DNA of 60,025 nt from Bacteroidota bacterium (GCA_013287475.1 JABDDT010000009.1:1-60025), one strand, 5' to 3'; positions 7,141 through 16,532 are shown, counted from the stretch's first letter. The notes: generated from the sequence alone by a model not told the origin. Numbers and translations: made by a program.

Positions 7141-9044
7141 TAATAATGCCAACGCTTGAAAGCTTCCATTGCCGCGTATTTGGTAAGGCCAAGTTGCGCA
7201 TATAGATTGGCAGTATTTGCATTCCTGTCCTCTGCCCTTTGCCAAAATTCACGGCTGTCTGATCCCTGAAAGGGAACCATATCTTTTTGTGATTGATGGA
7301 TGAAAATTCCGAATCGTTTTTTCAGCACCTGATCAGGGCTCATTGGTATGGCCATTTCTATTTCGCTCACATCCCATTCCTGCCATGCACCTTTGTACAA
7401 CCAGATCCAGCAATCTTTTACCCATGATTCCCCTGCATCTTTAAGACGCTTCATTGATTCAAAGACTATTTCAAGACATACTTTATGTGTACCATGTGGG
7501 TCAGCCAGATCGCCTGCGCAATAAACCTGGTGGGGTTTTATTTTTTTCAGTAATTCAATTGTAATCTGCACATCTTCTTCACTCATTGGGTTTTTATCTA
7601 TCGTTCCCGTTTCATAGAATGGCAGATTCAGAAAATGTATGCCTGAATCGGGGATACCAACATAACGGCATGTGGCACTTGCTTCACTACGACGGATCAA
7701 CCCCTTAACATTTCTGATTTCCGGAGAATCAATACCTGAATTTTTTTTCTCTTTAAGAAAATATTTGGCATCGGAAAGAATTTTTTCAGAACGTATTGTA
7801 TCAATTCCGAAAAGTGATTCAAATCCCACAGCGAAATCAATAAAGCGAGTAACAAATTCATCAGTTACGGCAATATTACCTGAAGTCTGATACCCGACAT
7901 GAACTTCATGTCCCTGGTCGTGAAGGCGCATAAAAGTTCCCCCCATGGAAATAATATCATCATCCGGATGAGGTGAGAAAATAAGACATCTTTTCGGATA
8001 AGGCGTCATTCTTTCCGGAGCATTGGGAAGTGGTTGATTTTTACCACCCGGCCATCCGGTGATGCTATCACGCAACATATAAAATACTTCCATATTGATT
8101 TCATATGCATCTCCTTTCACTGCAAGCAAATCGCTTAATCCATGATCGTTATAATCCTTATCAGTCAGACTTAATATGGGCTTGCCTAGTTTGAGAGCCG
8201 TATTCACCACAGCTTTGCGCAGGATATCGCCACTCCAGTCGCAATCACCTGTAAGCCACGGTGCCTTGAAACGGGTGAGATCTGATGCAGCCGCCTCATC
8301 AGTAACAAATAAAGTGTCCTCATGCTGCTGAAGAATCGAGGCGGGTACTTCTTCTGTGGCAGGACCCTCCAGCGATTTCTGAACAGCCTGGGATTTGTTG
8401 CTTCCCCAGGCCATCAATATAATCATTCTGCTTTTGAGAATTGTACTGATACCCATGGTAACTGATAAACGGGGAACTTGTGTTACACTTTCAAAATCTC
8501 CCGCATTGGATAACCTGGTAGAATTTTCAAGTGGTGTTACGCGTGTTTTGGAATAACGGCTTGAACCAGGTTCGTTAAACCCTATATGTCCGTTTGATCC
8601 GATCCCCAGAATCTGTAAATCAATTCCACCGGCATCTATAATAGCCTGTTCATATTCATTACAAAACGATTTCATAGCATCCCTGGGCAGTTCCCCGTTC
8701 GGAATATGACAATTCTTCGGATCAATATCAACATGATTGAAGAGATTTTCTTTCATAAAGCGGTAGTAACTCTGTGGTGCATTCCTCTGAATAGGATAAT
8801 ATTCATCCAGGTTGAAAGCAACCACATTCCTGAAACTTAATCCTTCCTCTTTGTGCATTCTGATCAGTTCTGCATATAATTTCAAAGGGGATTTCCCGGT
8901 TGAAAGACCAAGCACACAGCGTTCTTTATTCTTTTGCTTTTCTTTTATCAGGACAGCAATTTTCTTAGCAACAAACACGGAACCGGATTTCGCGTCAGGG
9001 AAAATTTCCAAAGGGATCTTTTCGAAAGCGTCTACCATTTTCAT
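7140..9044 (-). CDS. Glucosamine-6-phosphate deaminase fused to PIG-L/LmbE deacetylase domain
   Basis: A 634-residue two-domain protein. Residues about 10-270 are a NagB-type glucosamine-6-phosphate deaminase/isomerase (LGLSTGKSP near 45; LGIGSNGHIGFNEPGSS at 146-162), giving fructose 6-phosphate and ammonia. Residues about 350-620 are a PIG-L/LmbE metal-dependent N-deacetylase domain with FSPHPDDD at 357-363 and a second His motif DPHGTH near 513. Single NagB proteins are about 265 residues. Similar fusions occur in Bacteroidota; the joint role in amino-sugar turnover is inference. It is cytosolic, and a heptamer array starts at the stop codon. Confidence 0.92.
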   Translation of the reverse strand: MKMVDAFEKIPLEIFPDAKSGSVFVAKKIAVLIKEKQKNKERCVLGLSTGKSPLKLYAELIRMHKEEGLSFRNVVAFNLDEYYPIQRNAPQSYYRFMKENLFNHVDIDPKNCHIPNGELPRDAMKSFCNEYEQAIIDAGGIDLQILGIGSNGHIGFNEPGSSRYSKTRVTPLENSTRLSNAGDFESVTQVPRLSVTMGISTILKSRMIILMAWGSNKSQAVQKSLEGPATEEVPASILQQHEDTLFVTDEAAASDLTRFKAPWLTGDCDWSGDILRKAVVNTALKLGKPILSLTDKDYNDHGLSDLLAVKGDAYEINMEVFYMLRDSITGWPGGKNQPLPNAPERMTPYPKRCLIFSPHPDDDIISMGGTFMRLHDQGHEVHVGYQTSGNIAVTDEFVTRFIDFAVGFESLFGIDTIRSEKILSDAKYFLKEKKNSGIDSPEIRNVKGLIRRSEASATCRYVGIPDSGIHFLNLPFYETGTIDKNPMSEEDVQITIELLKKIKPHQVYCAGDLADPHGTHKVCLEIVFESMKRLKDAGESWVKDCWIWLYKGAWQEWDVSEIEMAIPMSPDQVLKKRFGIFIHQSQKDMVPFQGSDSREFWQRAEDRNANTANLYAQLGLTKYAAMEAFKRWHY

Positions 9045-9107
9045 TTTACAGTCTGTTTATTTCAAATTATCTGCGAAAATAGGTCTTTAGGCCTAACTCT
9101 GAAAACA

Positions 9108-9139
9108 AGTATGGGAGTATGGAAGTATGGGAGTATGAA
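9108..9139 (+). repeat. Octamer array, four units AGTATGRR
   Basis: Four contiguous 8-base units (AGTATGGG, AGTATGGA, AGTATGGG, AGTATGAA) lie between the hypothetical gene stop at 9175 and the NagB start. Orientation is antisense to both - strand neighbours. Same octamer class as 17470-17485 and 20886-20917. Confidence 0.85.
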
Positions 9140-9174
9140 ATGAAATACATTTAAAATGGGCCGACCGTCATCGG

Positions 9175-9861
9175 CTATTTTAACGCATCATAGCAAAGTG
9201 AAAGTAACTGACGGCTTTCGGGACTCATTTGGCGGTTTTCAATTTTTAGCTGAATTCCGTCTGTCAATTGCTGATAACGAAGATGGATATCCCTTTTCTT
9301 GTTAAGTTTGGCAACGATCAGATCAGTACAAAGGTTTCCACCACTGTGTGTATTCAGAGACCAGTCAGGTTTTGCTTCAAAAAAACTATCCATATGGGGA
9401 ATCGTACTAAACTGATTACATAATGGAACCAGTTCGTACTGTAATGTCTGGGCCAGCCAGTCGCCAACCATAAATAAATCCCTTGAATTGTAAACTGGAT
9501 AATCCTTAACTATTGTTTGCGCTGGATCATTGGAAGGAAAATCTTTCATGAATAATATAATACTGCACAGGTAAGATTGTTTATTCAGGATATCACCCAT
9601 GAATGTTTCTTTCACCTGTTTTATCTGCGGATGCCAGATTTCCAGCTGAAATCCAATTCTGTAATTCACAGGGAACTGGCTCAGGAAAATGATGGATAGT
9701 TCGTCCTGGCTATATTTGTTTTTTCTTTTATAAGAAAAATTCGATCTTAAGAATTGGAAATTGGCACGCCTCATAGGTTCACTGGTCACCTTATAAATAT
9801 AAGATTGAACTTCCTGGAGCCATAATTCCAGTGAATGCGATTGTTTACTTGTAGATTCCAT
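9175..9861 (-). CDS. Hypothetical cytosolic protein
   Basis: A 228-residue protein that I do not recognise. It has no signal peptide or membrane span. It is rich in aromatic and charged residues, with segments such as FLRSNFSYKRKNKYS and RDLFMVGDWLAQTLQYELVPL. The start is an ATG at 9859-9861 after about 95 bases of intergenic DNA. It precedes the NagB-PIG-L gene on the same strand by 130 bases containing an octamer array, so cotranscription is uncertain. Codon use resembles its neighbours, which supports a real gene. Confidence 0.65.
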   Translation of the reverse strand: MESTSKQSHSLELWLQEVQSYIYKVTSEPMRRANFQFLRSNFSYKRKNKYSQDELSIIFLSQFPVNYRIGFQLEIWHPQIKQVKETFMGDILNKQSYLCSIILFMKDFPSNDPAQTIVKDYPVYNSRDLFMVGDWLAQTLQYELVPLCNQFSTIPHMDSFFEAKPDWSLNTHSGGNLCTDLIVAKLNKKRDIHLRYQQLTDGIQLKIENRQMSPESRQLLSLCYDALK

Positions 9862-9956
9862 GCCACTGGCTTTTACGCCTGAATGTAGGGTTAATTGAGC
9901 GCTAAATTAAATATACCGTTCCGCATTCTGAAATTTTTGTAGAATCGGCAGAAGGA

Positions 9957-11867
9957 TTATTCAGGCCTGCCGGAAATGACGGGCAGAATAATGGCTGAGG
10001 CTTTTTGACTGTCACGATAAATACGAATTGATGACTTTTGGAAATCGGAATCATTACAAGTATAAATATCTGTAAATTTCTGTGGGTTCCTGTCTGACAA
10101 TGGAAACCAGCTGCTTTGAATCTGGATCATTAACCGGTGACCTTTTTTAAAAGTATGAGCTACATCCGTCAGACTGAATCGGATTTTTTCTGTTTTGCCC
10201 GGTTGAAAGGGTTCGGGTTTTTCATAACTTTTTCTGTATTTACCCCGGAATATTTCTCCCCTTACCAGCATTTGATATCCTCCCATAGGATAGGGTTTTT
10301 CCCCTTCATCTACGGCGTAAATATTTACTCGGTTATATGAAAGTGTATCCGGAAAAACATCAATAATTTTTACAACGAAATCTGCGTCTGTTGTACTAAT
10401 ACTGGAGATGAGATCAGCAATCACCGGACCTCCGATAGTAAAATCTTCCTTCATTACCGCGGTCTGATAGGAGAGTACATCTGGTCTGCGGCTTGCGAAT
10501 CGCTGGTCATCCGTCATATATTCGCGTGTCCTGTTAAAGTGAACATCTTCAGTATAAGGAACAGGATGCGCGGGATCGCTGATATATTCATCATATCCCA
10601 TTTTTTTTTCAGGCGGTGTAAAAGACAATTCATTGTTCTCCCGAAAGTATATTTTTTCTTCTTTTGCCTGGTCAGTTGGCCAGGAATCAAAATGCCGCCA
10701 TGAATTTTCACCAGTAAAAAATATGGTTGCTCTCGTAATGGAAGGATCCTTCCCCCCTTTAAGATAATAATTGAAGAAAGGAATTTCAATTTCATTCTGA
10801 TATGTATGTGAAGTATTTGCCCCAAATTCTATATTTCCCAAATGTGTTCCTTCAATACTTCCCCATTGACCATGATACCAGGGACCCATTACAAGTTTTG
10901 CGTTTGTTTCAGGACTTTGTTTTCTGATAGCTTTATAAAGATTCCATGCCCCGAAACAATCTTCTGCATCGAAAAGGCCACCTACAACTAAAATAGCAGG
11001 TTTGATTTCAAATTGCGCATTTCGTGCGTTTCTTGCACGCCACCAGGCGTCATAATCGGGATGCTGATATAATTCCTTAAAAAAAGCAATACTGTCTCCT
11101 GTGAATTTTAATAAGTTTTTATCCGCGCCCTGGCTGAGATAAAACTTGTAATTGTCTTTGCTGTCGTAGGGATCAGGCATTGCTGTTTCAACTTTTAATG
11201 GATGAGGATGTGGTCGTCCAAAACCACCGGCCACATAAAAATCAAACGCGTCCATATAGAAAAATGCACCATTATGATGAAAATCATCACCTATGAACCA
11301 ATCTGTAACAGGTGCCTGCGGACTCACTGCTTTTAGTGCCGGATGTCCGGACGCTGCTGCCATTGCTGCATAAAATCCGGGATAGGAAGTACCAAGCACA
11401 CCTACTTTACCATTGTTTGATGGAATGTTTTTAACAAGCCAGTCAATTGCATCATATGCATCGGTAGATTCGTCTATATCTGTCGCCTTTTTGATTTTGA
11501 TAAAAGGGCGCACATCTACAAATTTTCCTTCACTCATCCATCTGCCCCTTACATCCTGAAAGACCAGAATATATCCCTCCTTTAAGTAATTCAAAACATA
11601 ATTTCCTGCCAGCGCGAGAAATTCATGCACGCCATATGGAGCGCAACTGTAAGGAGTTCTTTGCATAAGTATCGGATGCTTTTCCGAACTGTCTTTCGGT
11701 ATATATATGGAAGTAAAAAGTTTTATCCCATCACGCATTGGGATTGCTTTTTCGATTTTATAATAGTTATCCCTGAACCAGGCACTATCCTGATTAATAC
11801 TTTGGGTAAAGCCAGTGCGGTTGATGATCAGTAAAAGGAAAATGAATTGCAGTTTTATACTTTTCAT
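9957..11867 (-). CDS. CocE/NonD family alpha/beta hydrolase (X-Pro peptidase S15-like)
   Basis: A 636-residue secreted hydrolase. After a signal peptide (residues 1-21, ending GFTQ), the alpha/beta-hydrolase domain carries nucleophile Ser161 in GTSYPGF, an acidic residue in GGLFDAEDCFG and a His in GPWYHGQWG, the S15 catalytic set. The C-terminal third is the jelly-roll domain of X-Pro dipeptidyl-peptidase/cocaine-esterase-like enzymes. The family cleaves esters or N-acylated or proline peptides; the natural substrate cannot be told from sequence. It is divergent from the glycosylasparaginase gene, and the shared upstream region contains a 45-base palindrome. Length fits the family. Confidence 0.9.
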   Translation of the reverse strand: MKSIKLQFIFLLLIINRTGFTQSINQDSAWFRDNYYKIEKAIPMRDGIKLFTSIYIPKDSSEKHPILMQRTPYSCAPYGVHEFLALAGNYVLNYLKEGYILVFQDVRGRWMSEGKFVDVRPFIKIKKATDIDESTDAYDAIDWLVKNIPSNNGKVGVLGTSYPGFYAAMAAASGHPALKAVSPQAPVTDWFIGDDFHHNGAFFYMDAFDFYVAGGFGRPHPHPLKVETAMPDPYDSKDNYKFYLSQGADKNLLKFTGDSIAFFKELYQHPDYDAWWRARNARNAQFEIKPAILVVGGLFDAEDCFGAWNLYKAIRKQSPETNAKLVMGPWYHGQWGSIEGTHLGNIEFGANTSHTYQNEIEIPFFNYYLKGGKDPSITRATIFFTGENSWRHFDSWPTDQAKEEKIYFRENNELSFTPPEKKMGYDEYISDPAHPVPYTEDVHFNRTREYMTDDQRFASRRPDVLSYQTAVMKEDFTIGGPVIADLISSISTTDADFVVKIIDVFPDTLSYNRVNIYAVDEGEKPYPMGGYQMLVRGEIFRGKYRKSYEKPEPFQPGKTEKIRFSLTDVAHTFKKGHRLMIQIQSSWFPLSDRNPQKFTDIYTCNDSDFQKSSIRIYRDSQKASAIILPVISGRPE

Positions 11868-11883
11868 AATGTGGTAATGTGGA
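11868..11883. repeat. Two octamers AATGTGGW just upstream of the CocE-like start
   Basis: AATGTGGT and AATGTGGA lie head to tail directly before the ATG of the hydrolase gene. Too few units to call an array with certainty; noted because octamers recur in this window. Confidence 0.4.
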
Positions 11884-11904
11884 ATTGTATTGGGATGTGA
11901 TAAA

Positions 11905-11949
11905 TGTAAGAATGAATTTTAAAATTCAATTTTAAATTTCATTCTTACA
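11905..11949. promoter_or_regulatory. Near-perfect 45-base palindrome between divergent genes
   Basis: The first 12 bases (TGTAAGAATGAA) are matched by their reverse complement at the end, and 21 of 22 pairs around a central C are complementary. It is AT-rich and lies 38 bases upstream of the hydrolase start and 83 upstream of the glycosylasparaginase start. It could be a regulator binding site, a cruciform, or a hairpin in one 5' leader. No regulator gene is nearby. Confidence 0.7.
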
Positions 11950-12031
11950 ACACTCCATTTCAACAATTTCACCTTATGAAATTGAGTCCTCTTGAAACAA
12001 TTACCCTAAATTGTATTATAATAAGAATAGA

Positions 12032-13048
12032 ATGTTGAACAGAAGAAAATTCCTGGGTTCTTCCTTGCTCGCATCGACGGGCCTGTTTTTAAAAACTAAG
12101 AATGAAGGAATAAAATCCTCTTTAGTTATAGATAAGCCAATCGTGATTTCAACATGGGATTTTGGTAAAGCTGCCAATGCAGCAGCCTGGGAAGTACTGA
12201 GCAAACAGGGCAGGGCACTGGATGCTGTAGAGGAAGGAGTAAAAATACCTGAATCAGACCCGGATAATCATTCAGTTGGATACGGAGGGCTTCCCGACCG
12301 TGACGGACATGTAACCCTGGATGCTTGCATTATGGATGAAAACAGTAACTGTGGTTCTGTAATGTGTCTGGAATATATAGTTCATCCGATTTCCGTCGCC
12401 AGACTTGTCATGGAAAAAACACCACATATCGTACTGGCAGGTGATGGTGCCCTGCAATTTGCTCTGGCCAATGGATTTAAAAAGGAGAATTTATTAACGG
12501 CGGAAAGTGAAAAAATGTGGAAGGAATGGTTACGTAATTCTAAGTATGAACCCGTAATTAATATCGAGAATAAAAAATATAACGATAAATCATTAAGTCC
12601 CGGCGGACCATTTAACCACGATACGATTGGAATGCTGGCTTTGGATAACAATGGAAACCTCAGTGGGGCCTGCACGACAAGTGGTATGGCCTTTAAAATG
12701 CATGGCAGGGTTGGAGATTCACCCATTATTGGTGCCGGACTTTTCGTAGATAATGAAATTGGATCCGCTACTTCTACCGGGGTTGGGGAAGAAGTGATCC
12801 GGATTGTAGGATCGCACCTGGTAGTTGAAAATATGCGACTGGGTCTTTCTCCCCGAGATGCATGCCGTAAGGCGGTGGAAAGAATTGTGAAAAGGGATCC
12901 TGAAAAGGCAAAAAATCTTCAGGTTGGTTTCCTGGCTTTGAAAAAAGACGGAAGTTTTGGTGCATTCTGTATTCAGAAAGGTTTTACTTATGCCGTGCGA
13001 TCTACACACGAAGAAAAAATTTATGAATCTGAAAGCTGGTTTAGCTGA
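12032..13048 (+). CDS. Glycosylasparaginase / isoaspartyl peptidase family (Ntn hydrolase)
   Basis: A 338-residue Ntn-hydrolase of the N4-(beta-N-acetylglucosaminyl)-L-asparaginase family. The self-cleavage site is visible as HDTIGMLA, where the Thr becomes the N-terminal nucleophile of the beta chain. It is followed by the substrate-binding GRVGDSPIIGAG and GVGEEVIR. These enzymes cut the Asn-GlcNAc bond of glycoproteins. The ATG at 12032 gives an N-terminus LNRRKFLGSSLLASTG, a twin-arginine-like signal, so export is likely; an upstream in-frame TTG at 12011 is less likely. The stop overlaps the cutC ATG by one base, indicating coupling. Confidence 0.88.
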   Translation: MLNRRKFLGSSLLASTGLFLKTKNEGIKSSLVIDKPIVISTWDFGKAANAAAWEVLSKQGRALDAVEEGVKIPESDPDNHSVGYGGLPDRDGHVTLDACIMDENSNCGSVMCLEYIVHPISVARLVMEKTPHIVLAGDGALQFALANGFKKENLLTAESEKMWKEWLRNSKYEPVINIENKKYNDKSLSPGGPFNHDTIGMLALDNNGNLSGACTTSGMAFKMHGRVGDSPIIGAGLFVDNEIGSATSTGVGEEVIRIVGSHLVVENMRLGLSPRDACRKAVERIVKRDPEKAKNLQVGFLALKKDGSFGAFCIQKGFTYAVRSTHEEKIYESESWFS

Positions 13049-13773
13049 TGAAAAAAAATATACTTGAAATATGTTGTTATAATCTTGATTCGGTACTGAT
13101 TGCATCGGAGGCCGGTGCTGACAGGATAGAGCTGTGTGCTGATCCTGCTTCTGGTGGAACAACCCCTGGCATCGGTCTTATTAAAACAGCACGCAAAAAA
13201 ATTGGGATCGAATTGTACCCCATAATACGGATCCGGGGCGGGGATTTTTTATTTTCAGAAGAAGAATTTGAAGTGATGCTTCATGAAGTGACAGCTTGCA
13301 AATCTGCCGGCTGCGATGGCGTTGTTTTTGGGATGTTGTCAGAGGATGGCCGGATTGATAAAACCCATTCTTCTAAACTCATTGAAAAAGCTTATCCAAT
13401 GGGCGTCTGTTTTCACAGGGCCTTTGACTGGTCCGTTAATCCTTTTGAAGCATTGGAAGATATTATTGAGATTGGGTGCGAAAGAATTCTCACCTCCGGA
13501 CAACAACCAAAAGCAATCATGGGCGCTCCTTTAATAAAAGATCTTATCACGCAGGCAGCCGGTCGCATCCAGATTATGCCGGGATCTGGTATTCGTGCCG
13601 GGAATATAGGTGATTTAAAAAAGGAAACAGGGGCTACTCAATTTCATAGTTCGGCCAGTAAATTAAAAAAATCATCAATGGATTTTGTTCAACCTTTTAT
13701 GATTGAAGATCAGTCGGTCATCATGGCAGACCGAGGGGAGATTGAGGAGATGATTTTGCGATTAAGAACTTAA
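13048..13773 (+). CDS. cutC: Copper homeostasis protein CutC family
   Basis: A 241-residue TIM-barrel protein of the CutC family. It begins LEICCYNLDSVLIASEAGADRIELC and shows GGTTPGIGLI, IRIRGGDF and CFHRAFDWS, all family hallmarks. CutC was named for copper tolerance, but its biochemical role is unsettled. The ATG overlaps the TGA of the preceding glycosylasparaginase, so the two are translated from one message. It converges with pyk, 27 bases apart, with no strong hairpin between them. Slightly shorter than enterobacterial CutC (about 248). Confidence 0.9.
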   Translation: MKKNILEICCYNLDSVLIASEAGADRIELCADPASGGTTPGIGLIKTARKKIGIELYPIIRIRGGDFLFSEEEFEVMLHEVTACKSAGCDGVVFGMLSEDGRIDKTHSSKLIEKAYPMGVCFHRAFDWSVNPFEALEDIIEIGCERILTSGQQPKAIMGAPLIKDLITQAAGRIQIMPGSGIRAGNIGDLKKETGATQFHSSASKLKKSSMDFVQPFMIEDQSVIMADRGEIEEMILRLRT

Positions 13774-13800
13774 ACGTTACTACCACACTACAAGACTTTC

Positions 13801-15291
13801 TCAAATTATTTTAGATATTTTCAGCAGGTTTGTAGGTAAGTGTTCGGCAACTGGTATACTTCCTGTATTTATAATCACGTCTCCTTTTTTGATGAACCCT
13901 CTTTGTTTCAGAATTTCAGTCAGGTCAGCAACAATTTCATCCATGCTTTCTTCTTCTGCATAATGAAATGCCCGCACCCCCCAGCTTAGACTGAGCTGGT
14001 TAATCAGGGTTTTTTCTTTGGAAAAAATGTATAACGGAGATTTTGGTCGATAGCTTGATAATATGAAGGCTGTATATCCGCTCTGTGTCATTCCTATAAG
14101 TGCATCTGCCTGTGTATCTTTTGCAAGCTTACAAGCATTGTAACATATTGCATCACTGAGAAAAGAAGGAGAGTGGGGTTGGGGTTCCAGCTCATCTTCA
14201 CGATTATAGTGATAATCTGTTTTTTCAACTTCCATTATAATTTTGCGCATGGTTTCCACTACCAGGGTGGGATAATTGCCGGTTGCAGTCTCTGCACTTA
14301 ACATAACCGCATCCGCTCCTTCTAACACAGCGTTTGCCACATCAGTAATTTCGCTTCGGTTGGGTTTGGTTCGGTCAATCATGCTTTCCATCATTTGTGT
14401 GGCAACAATTACCGGTTTCGCACGGTGAATTGATTTGCGTATAATCTGTTTTTGGATAAGTGGAACCTGCTCAACCGGAAGTTCAACACCAAGGTCGCCC
14501 CTGGCTACCATAATACCATCTGACTCTAAAATGATTTCGCGCAGGTTGGTTAGCGCCTCGGGCATTTCAATCTTGGCAATAATTTTGGTTTTACTCTTTT
14601 TCAGATTAAGTCTGTCACGAAGTCCTACAATGTCATTTACCCGACGCACAAATGAAAGGGCTACCCAGTCGAGCTGTTGTTCTATTATGAATGCAAGGTC
14701 AGCTTCGTCTTTTTCGGTTATGGCTGGCAGTGAAATTTTAGTATCGGGAAGGTTTACACCTTTCTTGGAAGAAAGCACACCACCCAATTTCACCTGAACT
14801 TTTACGTCGTGGTTCTTTTCAATACTAATAACCGTTACCTCAAGTTTGCCGTCATCTATCATGATGATGTTGCCAACTTTCACATCTTCATGCAGGTTGG
14901 GATAAGAAACATATATTCTTTCCATAGTTCCGACAAGCTTGGTATTGGTGAACGTCAGTATATCACCTTCTACTACCAGCATGCTTCCCCCTTCTATTTC
15001 ACCTACCCGGAGTTTAGGCCCCTGCAAATCTCCCAGGATGGCAATATTAAACGGTTCTGATGAATTTATTTTCCGGATATGCTCAATGATTTTTGTTTTG
15101 TCCTCGTGACTGCCATGTGAAAAATTCAATCGGAAAACATTTACACCAGCCTTTACGAGCGACAACAATTTATCATATGTATCGCAGGCCGGACCTACAG
15201 TAGCAACAATTTTAGTCCGGTGGAAGGTATGCTCCAGTCCGGCCTGTTTATCCATCTGGCCGTATATATATTTGTCGAGGTTTTTTGACAT
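13801..15291 (-). CDS. pyk: Pyruvate kinase
   Basis: A 496-residue pyruvate kinase, which transfers phosphate from phosphoenolpyruvate to ADP in the last step of glycolysis. It shows VFRLNFSHG near residue 53, LGDLQGPKLRVG near 84, the metal/PEP motif KIEMPEAL (catalytic Lys and Glu) near 240, MVARGDLGVELP near 258 and ATQMMESM near 294. The C-terminal allosteric domain is present, so the protein is full length. It is the last gene of the leftward series arginine deiminase, ctlX, pfkA, pyk. The 112-base gap to pfkA holds an inverted heptamer pair. Confidence 0.96.
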   Translation of the reverse strand: MSKNLDKYIYGQMDKQAGLEHTFHRTKIVATVGPACDTYDKLLSLVKAGVNVFRLNFSHGSHEDKTKIIEHIRKINSSEPFNIAILGDLQGPKLRVGEIEGGSMLVVEGDILTFTNTKLVGTMERIYVSYPNLHEDVKVGNIIMIDDGKLEVTVISIEKNHDVKVQVKLGGVLSSKKGVNLPDTKISLPAITEKDEADLAFIIEQQLDWVALSFVRRVNDIVGLRDRLNLKKSKTKIIAKIEMPEALTNLREIILESDGIMVARGDLGVELPVEQVPLIQKQIIRKSIHRAKPVIVATQMMESMIDRTKPNRSEITDVANAVLEGADAVMLSAETATGNYPTLVVETMRKIIMEVEKTDYHYNREDELEPQPHSPSFLSDAICYNACKLAKDTQADALIGMTQSGYTAFILSSYRPKSPLYIFSKEKTLINQLSLSWGVRAFHYAEEESMDEIVADLTEILKQRGFIKKGDVIINTGSIPVAEHLPTNLLKISKII

Positions 15292-15324
15292 GCTATCGGG
15301 TTGTTTATGTTTTTTGAACTATAC

Positions 15325-15352
15325 AAAGTAAAAAGTAAAAATTAAAAAGGAA
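15325..15352 (+). repeat. Heptamer array, AAAGTAA class, upstream of pyk
   Basis: Four degenerate units (AAAGTAA, AAAGTAA, AAATTAA, AAAGGAA). The first 14 bases are the exact reverse complement of 15392-15405 at the pfkA stop, so the two can form a 14-bp stem with a 53-base loop between pfkA and pyk. Confidence 0.7.
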
Positions 15353-15391
15353 AAACCGGAACTTCTGTTATTTGATTAAGTCTTTAATAAA

Positions 15392-15405
15392 TTACTTTTT
15401 ACTTT
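15392..15405 (-). repeat. Heptamer pair at the pfkA stop
   Basis: Leftward from the pfkA stop codon the strand reads TAAAGTA AAAAGTA, in sense orientation. It is the exact inverted match of 15325-15338, a candidate hairpin limiting read-through into pyk. Confidence 0.7.
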
Positions 15406-16387
15406 ATGACGCTAAAATTTTAATAATCTTCAACCAGTCGTCTCCAATTTTCTGTTTGGCTTTAACTGCTTTCTCCAAAGGTGTGAAATGGATCTTATTA
15501 TTTACAACACCTACCATGACATTGAATTTACCTTCAAGTAAACATTCTACTGCTGAATATCCCATACGGCTGGCGATTACTCTGTCTATGCAACTGGGAG
15601 AACCGCCCCGCTGTATATGTCCCAGAATACAAACACGAGTGTCAATATTAGGCAACCTTTGCTTAACTATTTTCGCTACTTCTTCAGCGCCCCCGTAATT
15701 ATCACCTTCTGCAACCACAACAAGGTTCACCAGTTTTTTCCTTTTTTCCTTTTCCTGAAGAGAACTTATCAATTCTTCAATATCCGTTTTCCTTTCAGGA
15801 ATCAGGATATTTTCTGCACCAGTTGCTATGCCGCTATGGAGGGCAATGTATCCTGCATCACGGCCCATTACTTCAATCACAAAAAGTCTGTCATGGGCAT
15901 CAGCCGTGTCCCGGATTTTGTCAATAGCTTCAACAGCCGTATTAACAGCAGTATCAAACCCAATGGTAAAATCAGTTCCGGCAATATCCTTATCGATTGT
16001 ACCTGGAATTCCGATACACGGAATTTCGAATTCTGAACTGAATTTGTGTGCACCCCGGAAAGAACCATCTCCGCCAATAATGATCAGACCGTTAATTCCC
16101 AGCTTTTTTAAATTGGCATATGCACGTGATCTCCCTTCATATTCGAAAAACTCCTTACAGCGGGCTGTCTTGAGTATAGTTCCGCCACGTTGAATGATAT
16201 TGGCTACACTGCGTGAATGAAGTGGAATGATGTCATTTTCAATAATTCCACTGTATCCACGCATAATACCGAAAACTTCCAATCCGTTATAAATCCCTGT
16301 ACGAACAACTGCACGAACGGCGGCATTCATTCCCGGTGAATCACCGCCGGAAGTGAGTACCCCGATTTTAGAAACTTTTTGTTGCAT
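15404..16387 (-). CDS. pfkA: ATP-dependent 6-phosphofructokinase
   Basis: A 327-residue family A phosphofructokinase, which makes fructose 1,6-bisphosphate. It shows GGDSPGMNAAVR near residue 14, GGDGSFRGA near 107, the catalytic TIDKD near 132 and MGRDAGYIALHSG near 176. The Gly in GGDGS fits ATP rather than pyrophosphate as phosphoryl donor. Length matches bacterial PfkA (about 320). It is transcribed with pyk downstream. A TATTTTTG -7-like box at 16473-16480 could start transcription in the 145-base upstream gap, though no good -33 element is seen. Confidence 0.96.
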   Translation of the reverse strand: MQQKVSKIGVLTSGGDSPGMNAAVRAVVRTGIYNGLEVFGIMRGYSGIIENDIIPLHSRSVANIIQRGGTILKTARCKEFFEYEGRSRAYANLKKLGINGLIIIGGDGSFRGAHKFSSEFEIPCIGIPGTIDKDIAGTDFTIGFDTAVNTAVEAIDKIRDTADAHDRLFVIEVMGRDAGYIALHSGIATGAENILIPERKTDIEELISSLQEKEKRKKLVNLVVVAEGDNYGGAEEVAKIVKQRLPNIDTRVCILGHIQRGGSPSCIDRVIASRMGYSAVECLLEGKFNVMVGVVNNKIHFTPLEKAVKAKQKIGDDWLKIIKILAS

Positions 16388-16532
16388 TAATTAGAAAAAA
16401 GTTGATTTTGTTGAATTGGTTTCAATCAAATGGCAGATTCGTTGAAATTCTTCAATCTTTCCAAAACGGTCCCAAAAATAAGCATTTGAATTGATTCCCC
16501 CATGCAGTAAGAGAGTAATTTCACTTCAATCC

